Assembly (NCBI GenBank): GCA_029948255.1
Contig: JALIZF010001478.1
Location: 124,001 to 188,000, forward strand
Direction: 5' to 3'
Source: Telmatactis stephensoni
Taxonomy: Eukaryota > Cnidaria > Anthozoa > Actiniaria > Isophelliidae
Length of the DNA: 64,000 bases
In this document: piece by piece, positions 12,733-23,773 of the stretch
Numbering within the stretch: position 1 is the first letter of the stretch
Layout: each line of letters starts with the position of its first letter
Program-made: the position numbers and the translations under genes
The notes under the pieces: generated by a model
What the model saw: the letters and a program-made list of their open reading frames with translations, nothing else
Told to the model about the DNA's origin: nothing
Database searches by the model: none

Positions 12733-13088
12733 GTATGGACTGCAACTTCCTGGATATTCGTGGAAATATTCGATCCTGGAAATTTTCGCTTTGGATTAAC
12801 ACTCAAATTTTATTTTTTATATTATGTAAGCAGTATTATAGTATAGAACTACTAAACCAGAGTTAAGTAATCAATCATCGGAGTATAGTATTCTACAGCA
12901 TTCATTTGTATCAGAGTCATTCAGTAAATCAAACCAGAACTGGAGTATGGTTATCTTTGCATTAACTCTCGCTAAAGGCCATTCGGCAAGTTTCTGTACA
13001 TTTCGTTTACTTCTGAATGGACTGTATCGCTAGTCTGCCGCAGCATTGCATTCTGGGATCGTTAACTCAGTAAAATATGGCCCGTCCA

Positions 13089-13400
13089 GACACTAGTGAA
13101 AATCGTCTGCGCATGCTCGTAGTCACGTTTTCGTGCTTTTGTAAACTTATGCAAATTTCGCTTTTGCGCTTGCTTTCAATAATAGTTTTCACAAAATGTC
13201 AAAACTTAAGGTCAATTCTCGAAACTTAGGGCCAGTATTCACATAATGTTTTCATAAATACAATATTTTTCTCACAAAAGTATACAAGAGAAATTTTATG
13301 TATACACCGAGAACACGAGCATTTCATTTCAAGCTAAAACTCATAAATTTCTTAAAACATCATAATATGTACGCATGCGCAGACGTTTTTCACTAGTGTC
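13089..13400. mobile_element. Mutator-like MITE, 9-bp target duplication
   Basis: Ends GACACTAGTGAAAA...CTGCGCATGC with a matching inverted right end. Flanked by gCCCGTCCA (13080-13088) and aCCCGTCCA (13401-13409), a 9-bp duplication with one mismatch. A second copy in inverse orientation is at 56461-56776 with an exact 9-bp duplication. No open frame inside. Confidence 0.8.
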
Positions 13401-14033
13401 ACCCGTCCACACGTACGTATGCGTTTACGTTTGTAAACGCATAAAGATATTTCTGTCCACACGAAAACGATGACCATTTACAGTTCGTTTTATTCCATTT
13501 ACTTTATTTTACTACGACGCGAAGTGTCGCGTGTACAGTTGGCGCTGGAGGTTCCTTTGAATTGTACGTGGATAGAGATTCGTTATGCCACCTTCAACGC
13601 CGCCATGAAATCAGAAATGCGTAAAAGAAACTGGCGCCAACAAAAAAGAAAGGCTTAAAGCGAAAAGCTATCAGCGATATTGGCCATTATTTTTATTTAT
13701 TTATTTTTTATTAATCTATTTAAATATCATATATGTTGGATATCTTTAAACTGTCATATTCTGTAATCTTAGTTACCTGATAGACCGACAGGCTACATAC
13801 GATCGTGCTCAATTTTTTTGAAGCGCTCAACTATGCGAAAGGGCGAACGAGTGCTATATATAGATCACTGGTTTTACTACCCATGGACAGCTCTGAAAAC
13901 TCTAAAAACTACGAATGCATTTACAATTAAAATATAAAATTTTGAGAGGGAAATAAAAACAGGAAATTTTAATGGCAAGTGTAAGAGAACTTTTAGTCTA
14001 TTTGTTCCCCAGTCCATACGGCGTATTTTCCAT

Positions 14034-14170
14034 GGTCCGGTTGTACGAAGGGTGAATAGCGCTATCCAGCGGATAAATCCTTATCCAGCGGATAAAATCT
14101 ATACAAAATCTATACAGTGGATAACTCTTATCCGGTGGATAACTTTATCCAACCTTCGTACAACCGGGCC
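14034..14170 (+). mobile_element. MITE with CCGGTTGTACGAAGG ends (copy 1)
   Basis: Short element with inverted ends CCGGTTGTACGAAGG / CCTTCGTACAACCGG and internal TTATCCAGCGGATAA-type repeats. The second copy, in inverted orientation, is at 14541-14681. Confidence 0.75.
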
Positions 14171-14540
14171 CAGACTCCGTACTTTCTATACGCCGTTCTA
14201 CTTGGAGCCATTTTTGATTCGGCTGGCTTTGGTGTGCTGAATGCCTATCCCATTCTAAAGCCAATCAGAAATTCTAAACTGTTTAGACGTCGACTTTCCA
14301 CGTATCATTTAATTGTAACAATCTGTAAGGCCCAGTCCAGACGGCGTATTTTTCATGTACTTAATTGCTGCCGTACATAATTCAGATTTTAGTACGGCAA
14401 AAATACGACAGGGCCTGTCGTGTTACATGGCGAAGGAACGGCAACTAATTCATACGGCGTACTTTTGTAGTGCCGAACCAAATAAATATTCCCGTATAAT
14501 CCAGCTTTACATTACGTTCGGCAGCAATTACTAGTTACAT

Positions 14541-14681
14541 GGCCCGGTTGTACGAAGGTTGGATAAAGTTATCCACCGGATAAGAGTTATCCACTGTATA
14601 GATTTTGTATAGATTTTATCCGCTGGATAAGGATTTATCCGCTGGATATATAGCGCTATTCACCCTTCGTACAACCGGACC
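14541..14681 (-). mobile_element. MITE with CCGGTTGTACGAAGG ends (copy 2, inverted)
   Basis: Near-identical inverted copy of 14034-14170. The pair brackets about 370 bp, so the whole 14034-14681 stretch forms a large inverted repeat. Confidence 0.75.
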
Positions 14682-14911
14682 CTTACAATATAAATTGAAT
14701 CAATAGAACGCTCAAATAAGGGTATGGAAATGTTAAATACGTACATGGAGAACTTTAAATATTCCTTACAAGTGTAGTGTTAACTAAAAAACTGAAGTTT
14801 ACTCACCCCTTTAATACTCAAATGCGAAACAATTGGCGCTTAATGGTGCCAATTCGGAATGCAGTGACGAGGCACACCGTTCTGTATCTATGCTCTCTTG
14901 CTTGATATTAA

Positions 14912-15149
14912 GGCCTGGTTCACACTACGACATAAGCAGAAGCAGAAGCAGAAAACAAAGGAAAAGGCAAAGGAATGAAGTCAAGCGTGTGACATAAGCA
15001 ACATCGACATAAGCATCGCAAGAAGCATAAGACCACAAGCTAATCAAAAACAAAGGAAAGAACAAAGAAAAACACCTTTCTTTTGTATTCTAATCCCTAA
15101 ATTCTTTGTTGTTTTCTGCTTCTGCTTATGTCGTAGTGAGAACCAGGCC
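14912..15149. mobile_element. Harbinger-like MITE with TAA duplication
   Basis: Ends GGCCTGGTTC...CGACATAAGCAGAAGCAGAA and the inverted right end, flanked by TAA on both sides (14909-14911 and 15150-15152). A 3-bp TAA duplication with GG-starting ends is typical of PIF/Harbinger. A partial relative starts near 21532 (GCCTGGTTTTACGAAC). Confidence 0.75.
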
Positions 15150-15152
15150 TAA

Positions 15153-18100
15153 ATTTGACGCAAAAATTATTTGGTCAAAAAATCTCTTAAAGTTAAGAAG
15201 AAGAAAAAAACCGTTGCTTTCACGTCACGTCCAAAACGAAATCAGCCAGTCACGTTTCACGCAAAAAGTAAAGGAGACCGTGTCAAAGTGGTATCTTACT
15301 AGGGAATTCAGATGGGCCTTCAAATACGCCAATATAGAACTACGTGTTCTATTCTAATTAGCAATAACATGGTAGTTGGCTCGATTGGGTTTTGTTTGAG
15401 GCGCACCTCCGCTGTTTGATCGCAAAATCAAGATCCATAAGTGGAGGGACCTTTTTTAATTTTTTTTCCGCAGTACGGCAATTTCTTGATCTGAAGCAGA
15501 TATTTATTGATCAACGTGTTATTTCATCTTGAAGATATTAAACCTGAGGCTATGTGCCTAATTAGGAAAAGTAAAATGGTAGTTCGCACAAAGTTCTCAG
15601 AAATAGATAGATATCAGAAGTTATAAATTGTATGATGCAGACGCCTGAGTGAATGAGTAGTACAACACCACAAACTATTTACTTCGGAAATCAAGCTAAA
15701 GTACTCCTTTGTCATTATAAAACCAAAGAGAAATTTATGAATACTGTTTTTAGTTACACGTGGTTCAGCTTGATATATGCATGGTTTTTCAATTCCATAT
15801 CTTCGAAAAAGATGAGTTCGCGAATGTAGCGTACTTTGATACAGAAAAGTCATTCTCCGAAAGTCCAAAGCAACGAAGTTCTTTATCGGAAGGCAAAGAT
15901 ACTCTCTTTTGTAAAAGACGTTGCTCAATTAATTTTTTTGGTAACAATATTGTGAGAAAACCTAGAATCAAATTGCCACTTTTCAATACGAGTTGGCTAG
16001 ACCAAAGTGTACACTATTGTTTTATAATTTGAAAAATTATCCTGTTACTCTGGCGGAGCTCTCGCTCTTGACAGTAAGCTTACAAAGTGGTGTCTGTTGA
16101 GTAGTAAAGAGATTTGAGCCTCCGGCAATCGTCTTCAAGTCCTTGAACAGCCATGTTGATTTGAATTCTTTGTTTTCGGTAATTGTAGACATTTTGAGAG
16201 AGTCTCGGATTCAGCTTTTATAGTAAAATAAGATTCTTGTTTGATCAGTGAAGACTGTGCCTCCTTGACAAACATCCAAATGATGCTTGACAACTTGTCA
16301 AAGTTTAAACATATATTTCTGGTTTACAGCTCCAAAGCTTTTACTCAGTAGAAGTTAAAGAAGACGTCAGCTATATTTAAAATTGATAAACTGAAGCCAG
16401 CGAAAAGTGATATTTTCTCCTCTCTTTTTTCGTACTTCGATCAAAGTGAAGAAGTTTCAGCTTTTCGTTTTTATCGAAAATTTTCCCGCCGTTCGGGCCG
16501 TGTGCAGACTATATAAAGAAAACTTACAGCAAATGAGCAAATGAAGGCCTAAATCTCATTTTCGATCTAAATTTTCGCTTTGGATTAACACTTTAATTTA
16601 GCTTTCATCGGCCAAAACTACTTACGAACAACTTAAACTTTCTGAAAGAAATGATTTTAGTTTTGTACAACAGCTATCATGTCTTCAACTCAGAAGTTTT
16701 TGTCGTTCACTGCTCGAACTTGAAAAAACATTCCCTCTTAGCAAATAGAACAGCTTTTTCCGTGCTCGTTCAGTAATACAGCACGCAGGAAGTGCCGAGA
16801 GCACTCAAGAAGTGTGGAGAGCACTCGCCTACGGCTCGTGCTCGTTCTCGTCATGACTTCCTGCGTGCTGTATTACTGAACGGAGCATGAGAAAAGATGT
16901 TCTATTTCTTTTATTATATATTTTGAAGTAAATATTCAAGGGAAAAAGTTCGATTTTCTCCGCGTACAGAAATTCAAAAGGTGCGCGCGCGGTCGAGCTC
17001 GCGCTGCTCATATCAGAACTGTGCTCCGTTCTCTGATAAAACACAGCTTTCAGCCAATCAGAGCTCGTGTACCGACAAGGGTAAGTAACAAAACGAGCAG
17101 GGGAATGGGACCAAGTTTCTTAGATACGAGTTAATTTGCAAACAGACTTCATAATAAGAAAGAACACATAAAAATAAGTAAGAATTGAAAATTTGATCTC
17201 AAAATTTTCTTAAAATACAGAGAATGTATGGTTTGGCTAGACGTTTTGGCTGGACACCATACATTTCTTGTAGTTTTGGCAGGGTTTGAATGCTCATAAC
17301 ATTGTTTCTGTTAAGTCAAACTTCCCCAAATTAAACTTGGTCAGCAGGCATGTTGTATGTTACTCTTTCATGTGATGGGGTATTTTTTTCTGGGACCTTA
17401 ATTGAGTTGGTTTTACAAACTCCGACCCTGTCCCTTGCTCTTTTTGTAACCGGCCAATAAAATTTTATATTTATAGCGCAAAATGTGCATATGCCGTTTT
17501 ACAAACCCAATACCGTAGAAGAAGGCTCCTAGTAAATTTGATTTTTGACGTGCGCGCGGACGGGACCGTTTGCTTTCGGCTTTTGAATTCTATTGTTTGA
17601 GAGCCTTGCGCGCGCAATGGCGAAGTTACTAATAATAGCCTTAGTCGCCGCGAACATCGATCGCACAGACATCAATACTGAGTTTCGCTCTCTTAGTATT
17701 ATGGTCTCTTGTTCCATTGCTATATTCCTTTAACGAATTGATCATATGAGATGTATCAGAGATGTAGTCTCCTACGCAGCCAGTTTATTGTCACGCAAAG
17801 ATAAACCGAGTAAAACGTTGTGTGACGGAAACGTTGTGTGACGACACAAACTGCGCGGCTGAGTAGAAAATCAAAAGAAGGAAGTTTTCAGAAACGTTAT
17901 GGGATTTTGTTTTGGACCCCTTTTGTTCCCATATAGGTTATAATGCACAAACAAGAATTCATAAACTGAGTTTGTTATGGAAGAGTTTATTGAAATACTG
18001 TACCAGCAGTATATGTGTATTGATGTTTTAATTTGTTCCAAAGAATTTCCATTTGAAATTTTGCTTACAACACCTTTCACTGGAGAAAGTCAGGTTGAAT

Positions 18101-19225
18101 TCCAGGTTGAATTCCAGGCGGATTCCGCTGAGCCAAAGTGGCTTACGGTTGCGCCCGAGATCCTCCGACTAGTAGAACATCTCATGGCTGAAAACCAAGA
18201 TTAAAGCTGGGTTCGAACAAAGTCAAAAATGGAAGAACTTTGGAACACTTCTTTTACTGAAAACAAGTTGACGCTAGTTAGCTTTACTACAATGCTTTGC
18301 AAATCTAGATCATTGCTTCAAGCCTCAAGTTCCACCAGCTCTTTTCTTCTATGCATCCTCTATTCTGCTAGTTTGAGTGGCGGAAGTCGCATTTTTAAAT
18401 TCAACGTAATAAATCATTTTATTAAGAATAACATCACAGAACAAAAGAAAATAACTATGACGTCAACCAGGAAAAAGACCGAAAAATTCATAAAGTAAAT
18501 TACAAAGTAAGACTGTCGGAAAATTAGTCTTCAACAGTTCTTAACCGCATAGAAAAGTTGATATCAAACATCAAAGTAGATCAGTAGTTTGGATGATAAA
18601 ATTGCATCTACTCATTCCAAAGTGAACACATGGCAAACCGTTTTCGTCTCTGGCTTCGTCGTTTGTTCTTGCGCTAGATTGCATTTTAACTTGATCATGG
18701 ATAAGCAAATGACGAATTATCTCCACAAGAACCGAAACTCAGTCGAAGATTGAACAAGTGCTGATCGAGGCCACGTGTACACGTGTTGCGTTGGTACCTG
18801 GCAAACCCCACCATTTCACGGCATAACGGTTTTTATACCGTGAATCATTGCCGGCGAGGTGTGCGTTGTATGATTTGTTTTTGTGGTTCTCAGTAACGCA
18901 AGAAACTCTCAGGCTGTGCCACGCAATACTTCTCGACGGTCGTGATGTACAATGCTCATTGACATTTATGTCACGCAATATTTCTTGCAAGCGTTCAAGT
19001 CACACAATTCCTCACGAAACCAGGTTATTAACAGTGCAAATTGTTGTCTCTGCAAAGAGACTTCCGGTGTAGTTATATACAAAAACGAACATGATGAATT
19101 ATCTCGAAACTGTCACGTAAGTTTAAGAAATGTCACGCAAGTTTACGGAAATGTCACGCAGCATTTCTCACGGCGCAGCAGCAGGCACATAACTGAAACA
19201 AGTGAAGTCACCTCACTAGCATGTG
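15153..19225. other. gene-free stretch, repeat-derived
   Basis: No exon with protein homology was found on either strand. Recognisable items are the foldback at 16760-16889, a palindrome half copy at 17693-17711, and short repeated TCACGCAAGTTTA words at 19110-19165. Open frames of 60-105 codons here lack domains and look random. Confidence 0.5.
16760..16889. mobile_element. foldback element
   Basis: Arms CAGTAATACAGCACGCAGGA (from 16771) and the exact inverse ending at 16878, extended on both sides by GTGCTC-type sequence. About 60 bp of loop. Confidence 0.6.
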
Positions 19226-21063
19226 TCATCTGATTTTTGGCGAAGAAATAATTGAAACTACGTCTACGGTTGCCCAGGTAACAACAGTTCCTTTATCATT
19301 GGCTACAATACACGAGTACCTGCCCGCGTCACTGACGTCAGCTTTACGTATATGGAGAACAGAGCTGGTCTGGGAAGAGACAAAATACGAAACATAGTTA
19401 CCCTACAATAGTCAAGACATAAGCCCAAATTGGTGCGGGCGAAAAGAGGCCATAGAGCAGATTTCGTATGAGTGTGAAACGGACCGCGCCGTGCCGTGAC
19501 CGTGTCAGTGCCGTGTTGTCTATAAAAGCATTCGAAACTCCTGACGTAACCGTGCCGTGACCATGCGGTGCCGTTTTCACCGTCATACGAAATCTACTCT
19601 AATACCATGGTCCTACTGTAGTTTTCGTATGAGTGGGAAACTTACAGCGCCGTACCGTTACCGTGTCAGTGCCGTAATGTCTATAAAAACATTCGAAATT
19701 CCTTCCGTAACCATACCGTGCGGTGACTGTGTCGTTTTCCCAGTCATACGAAATTGGCTCTAAACTGATGTTACCAACGAGACGATTTGCATGCAACGAC
19801 GATTTTTCGCGCAACGGTCTTGGTCGTTAAGTTTATGCCGTGGAACATACAAAACATAATAGACAAGGCGCAAAATTGAAAAAGTCGATCGCAAAAAGTG
19901 CAGAAGGCATTTTGGGGTAGAGGCTGGTAACATAACTATTCAAAACTAAATTTTCATGCTGAATCCAAATATGGCTGTTACCAAGACATATTCTGCAATC
20001 TTATACGTGTAAATGACGTATTTGTGAATTTCTACAGTCATTTTATACTAACGGCTTTTTCATGTAATTTCAAAAGTTCCCAAACTTAAAAACAATTACC
20101 ATAGCTGGAAAGAGCATACCAAAATCAGTAAAACTGTGAAGTTTGAAGGATATCAGTTAAAAAATCAAGGAGATACGAATTTTCAAAAAACGAAATTTTG
20201 TATGAAAACACTTACAGTTATGCAAGAGATACAAACAAATTCGATTTTTGAAAATTCGTATCTCCTTGAGTTTTCAACTGATATCCATCAAACATCACAG
20301 TTTTACTGATTTTGATATGCTCTTTCCAGCCATGGTAATTGTTTTTAAGTTTGGGAACTTTTGGAATTACATGAAAAAGCCGTTAGTATGAAATGACTGT
20401 AGCAATTCACAAAACACGTCTTATACGCATAAGATTGCAGAATACGTCTTGGTAACAGTCATATTCGCATTCAGCATGAAAAATCGGTTTAGAATAGTTA
20501 TGTTACCAGCCTCTACCCCAAAATGCCTTCAGGTATCTGATTTCTCGAAAATGCGCCTTGTCTATAACGATTTTTAGCGCAATTTTAGCTTCGTTAACAC
20601 ATTGTAATGTTGCTGTTTGAAACCAACTTACAACGCAAAATTACGAATTTGACTCAGCGTTGTGCGAAAAATCGTCTTTGCAAATCGTTTCTTGTAACTT
20701 CAACTTTCAGCCTGGTTCACACTAGCGACGTCATAGCATTGTGACGTCATAGCATTGTGACGTCATAGCATTGTGACGTCATAGCATTGTAACGTCATAG
20801 CATTGTGACGTCATAGCATTGTGACGTCTAATGTAAGGGGTCTATACAGCACCCAAAAAAACATGAATACAAAAATAATAAGCATTCTAAAAAAAGAAAT
20901 GTTTAGCAATGTATTTATTACTCAACGCTTACCTCTCCCTCTAATGCATTAGATCTTTTATACCATCGATATCTAAGGTTCTTTCCTACTGCATGACAGA
21001 AAAGCTTACAATCTTTACCAAGTTGGACTGAACATGATTTAGGATGCGCTTTGATGACAGGAA
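19226..21063 (-). CDS. Ig-domain protein, last two exons only
   Basis: Two minus-strand exons join cleanly: 20933-21063 (enters with two leading bases, ends in phase 0) and 19226-19369 (ends in TGA). Together they encode one Ig fold: GKDCKLFC with the first Cys, RYRWYK with the core Trp, then TSSVLHI, and DAGRYSCIVAN with the second Cys. The spacing and the C-F-C...W-Y/F-K pattern recall the Ig domains of MALT1 paracaspases, but no death domain or caspase domain was found nearby, so this is a suggestion only. The 5' part should lie above 21063; I found no supported exon between there and the next gene. The protein ends 15 residues after the Ig fold with no membrane segment. Confidence 0.7.
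19455..19599. mobile_element. TA-flanked MITE (TTTCGTATGAGTG family)
   Basis: Starts GAGCAGATTTCGTATGAGTG after TA and ends with the inverse before TA. The middle contains GTCTATAAAAGCATTCGAAA and CCGTGACCGTGTCAG repeats in inverted orientation. It lies just outside the last Ig exon. Confidence 0.8.
19621..19760. mobile_element. TA-flanked MITE, second adjacent copy
   Basis: Same family as 19455-19599, 21 bp away in the same orientation. The left end is shortened to GTTTTCGTATGAGTGGGAAA and the right end keeps the full terminal repeat before TA. Confidence 0.75.
19862..20562. mobile_element. long foldback element with TA duplication
   Basis: About 700 bp made mostly of two long inverted arms, ends GACAAGGCGC / GCGCCTTGTC flanked by TA. 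Arm landmarks: GCAGAAGGCATTTTGGGGTA, CTGGTAACATAACTATTC and CAAGACATATTCTGCAATCT, each with an inverted partner. A 575-bp relative is at 38370-38944. It lies in the intron between the two Ig exons. Confidence 0.8.
20725..20828. repeat. 16-bp tandem array carrying CRE palindromes
   Basis: Six complete units of GTGACGTCATAGCATT and a seventh partial. Four junctions contain the exact CREB/ATF palindrome TGACGTCA; the others carry one substitution (CGACGTCA, TAACGTCA, TGACGTCT). It lies in the Ig gene intron, 105 bp from the exon at 20933. Confidence 0.9.
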
Positions 21064-23773
21064 CTGGAAACAAGCAAACATAAATTAAACAGAATCTATG
21101 AACTCTATGGTCCCGACCAGCTAATTGGGTGAACCAGAAAAACGACTCCACGCGCACAGGGATCGCAGAGCACCTTGAAAAGGGGGGGGCTGGCATTTGA
21201 AAATAAAGTAGACAACTCAGTCAAACAGTTTTTAAACAGAACATTTGACAAGGTAGCACAGAAAGTAGGGGTGGGTGGGGGCTATATATAATTGGGCTCT
21301 GATCACTCGCATCAGTGACGTGCTTTTAACCAATTGTCATCAATTTCAAGCCGTGAAGATTAATCCGGATAAAGTTTTACCCTTGAAATTTTAAAATGCA
21401 TCTTTTACTCCGTTTTCGCTCCTTGGACGATGCAAGAAAAAATGCCTTTTTAGTGTGGACAAGAGGCTTAACCATGCATAGCAAAAAAGATGTGTTTTCA
21501 AATTAATCTGGATCAATGTGGGCGATCCTAAAGCCTGGTTTTACGAACAACGGAAGCAGAAGCGGAAGCAACATACGCTGACTGTTTTGGCTGTTTTGTA
21601 TTTCAGTTCATCACTGAGTCGTTCCGTCGTTCTGAAAAACCAGAAAAACGTCGCAAATTGGTTTGTGTAACATCAGCTTAGGATCAAATGCAAATATATA
21701 GCTTAAGAGTAATACGCTTCCGTGCACGAGTAGCGCAGGTGGTAAAAACTACCCCAAATTAACGTCGTCACAGTTGGTGTCTCAAGAAAACTCCGAAAAT
21801 TGACATTTACAGTTTTTACGCATGATTTTTAAATAAAGATTTTTTCCCTGAATATTCAAACTCTCCATGAAATATAATGTCAATTTTCACAATTGAGTTT
21901 AAATTGAAGTAGCTTGCCAATGATTGGTCGTTATGGAAGGGATCGAGTTTTCAATGATTGAATAAGCAATTTATAGGGCAATCTTTGCTCGCAACTAGCT
22001 GACCAAGAAAATCGTTTTTCAAGGCTTTTGTTTTTGATTCATCTACTAGTAAGTTTTTTTCAAATCTTTTTATTGATTTAGCTTTCTTCATCCGTTTTAT
22101 CAAGTTCGATGAAACGGTCCGTTGTAATTTAATTATGAATAACATAGCATTTACATGTAAAGCATTGAAACACTTTTTTTCAAATTTACATAATCTTGAT
22201 CAAGATTGGTTGCCTGGCATGCTTGGGAAAGAAAAAAGAAGAAGAAGAAGAAGAAAAAAAACCCCGAAATTTGAAGTAACTGACTGGGTCAACTAACTTA
22301 AGCGAAACTTATTAAATTTTCCAGCTCGTACAAAAATGTCTGCAGCAGATCTAACTCCTCCAGTTTCTCTCGGATTTTGACCATATTTTCTTTGTTCAGC
22401 TGTACTAACGTTAACTTTAAAGGTGACAAATTCTAGTGAGATCGCGAACGGAGAAATTTACCCGTGTTTGGTCTTTGGGAAGTGATCACTGTTGTGAGGT
22501 AACACGACAAAAATAACAAAAGACGTGAAATGAATCGAGCTCTCGAAAACAGGTGTCACTCCAGAATGACAGGTATGTGCATTTAAATGGCTTCCACAAC
22601 CGGAACTAAAAAAATCCTCACGCTTCAGAAACCCTATTAGAAGACTTTAAAAATATTAAAACACTTTAAATATATTCATAATATTTGAAATAGAGTACTC
22701 TAGATTCTCCGATAATAAGTATTGATAAGAAAAAAAGGAATACTTTTAACGCGAATTGTTTACGAAGAGTTATATGAGCGGAAATAAGTTTTCAAAATTC
22801 TAACATTTCGAACTGTTTCATAAATCAACCATGATTCATTAAGATCGTCACTGTAATCACAATTAGCGAATAAATTGATTCTTGTCTTTTAGAATTATAG
22901 AAAACATGATTTTACAATGTATAAATGTCAAAACATCTATCGCCAGTGCGTCAAAAAGTCTTAATATTGCGATGATAATTTGAATAAATCCTCTCTTGAA
23001 TGTTAATGAGGTTGAATTTCCGGCAACACAGAAGCGAAAGCGATCTCTTTAGTTCAAGGCTCTTCAAGAAACTATCACCATTAAACGAGAGTTTTTCTGT
23101 TAGCCTATTTAGAATAAGGAGTGATCTCAATCCACGTTTATTTGCTCTTTTCGACTGGGGTCGTCGTGGTTCGAACGGTGAACGAACACCGGGCTTCAAC
23201 AGCGACTTAATATGCTAATGGCGCAAAATAAAATACACCAATGCTTCCTACCTTCACTTAATAAACACGGCATTCTCTACGACCAACTATACTCTTCCTT
23301 GTAGGTCGTCAAATTCGAAGTTGCTGTTCTATCCTACCCGTCTCCAGTTAGAAAGAGTGACCTTGGCATTCACGAATGCTGTAGAGATTTTTCACAAGTC
23401 TGGAGTAATGCTTTGCGAGCAAAATCCGTCACGTGACTTGTCGTTTGACAAGTTTCCACGCAATCCAAGAATCCGTCGCGTCCTGGTTTCGACGGTACTC
23501 GTACTCGACCCTTGGTACTCGACTCCTCCGATTTTTTTATTTTATTTTATTTCCAAATTATTCTAAGGCCTTAAAGTATTAGTTTCTAGCACGGATTATG
23601 TGGACAATAAATTATCTTTCCCTGTTAAGATGAAATTCTGTGCCACCTCGAGGAATCAATTTTTAATAAATTAATAAAATAATTTGATTTTGTATTTCGT
23701 GCGGGTTCCCTGTGATATATTTCGATTTGCGGGCTTCCTGTGCTAATTGTTTTTGGATGCAAAAGACAGCAAA
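21064..23773. other. no supported gene
   Basis: I searched both strands for the upstream exons of the Ig gene and for other genes. The only mildly protein-like piece is a minus-strand stretch near 22309-22400 that reads an amphipathic Leu/Glu-rich C-terminus; it has no homology I can name and no partner exon. Confidence 0.4.

Noticed and set aside
17977..18204. 75-codon plus-strand frame with a QVEFQVEFQ duplication
   Set aside because: No homology, and the duplication comes from a short DNA repeat.
22309..22400. Minus-strand Leu/Glu-rich C-terminal-looking piece
   Set aside because: Plausible amphipathic helix and stop, but no homology and no partner exon; not enough to call.
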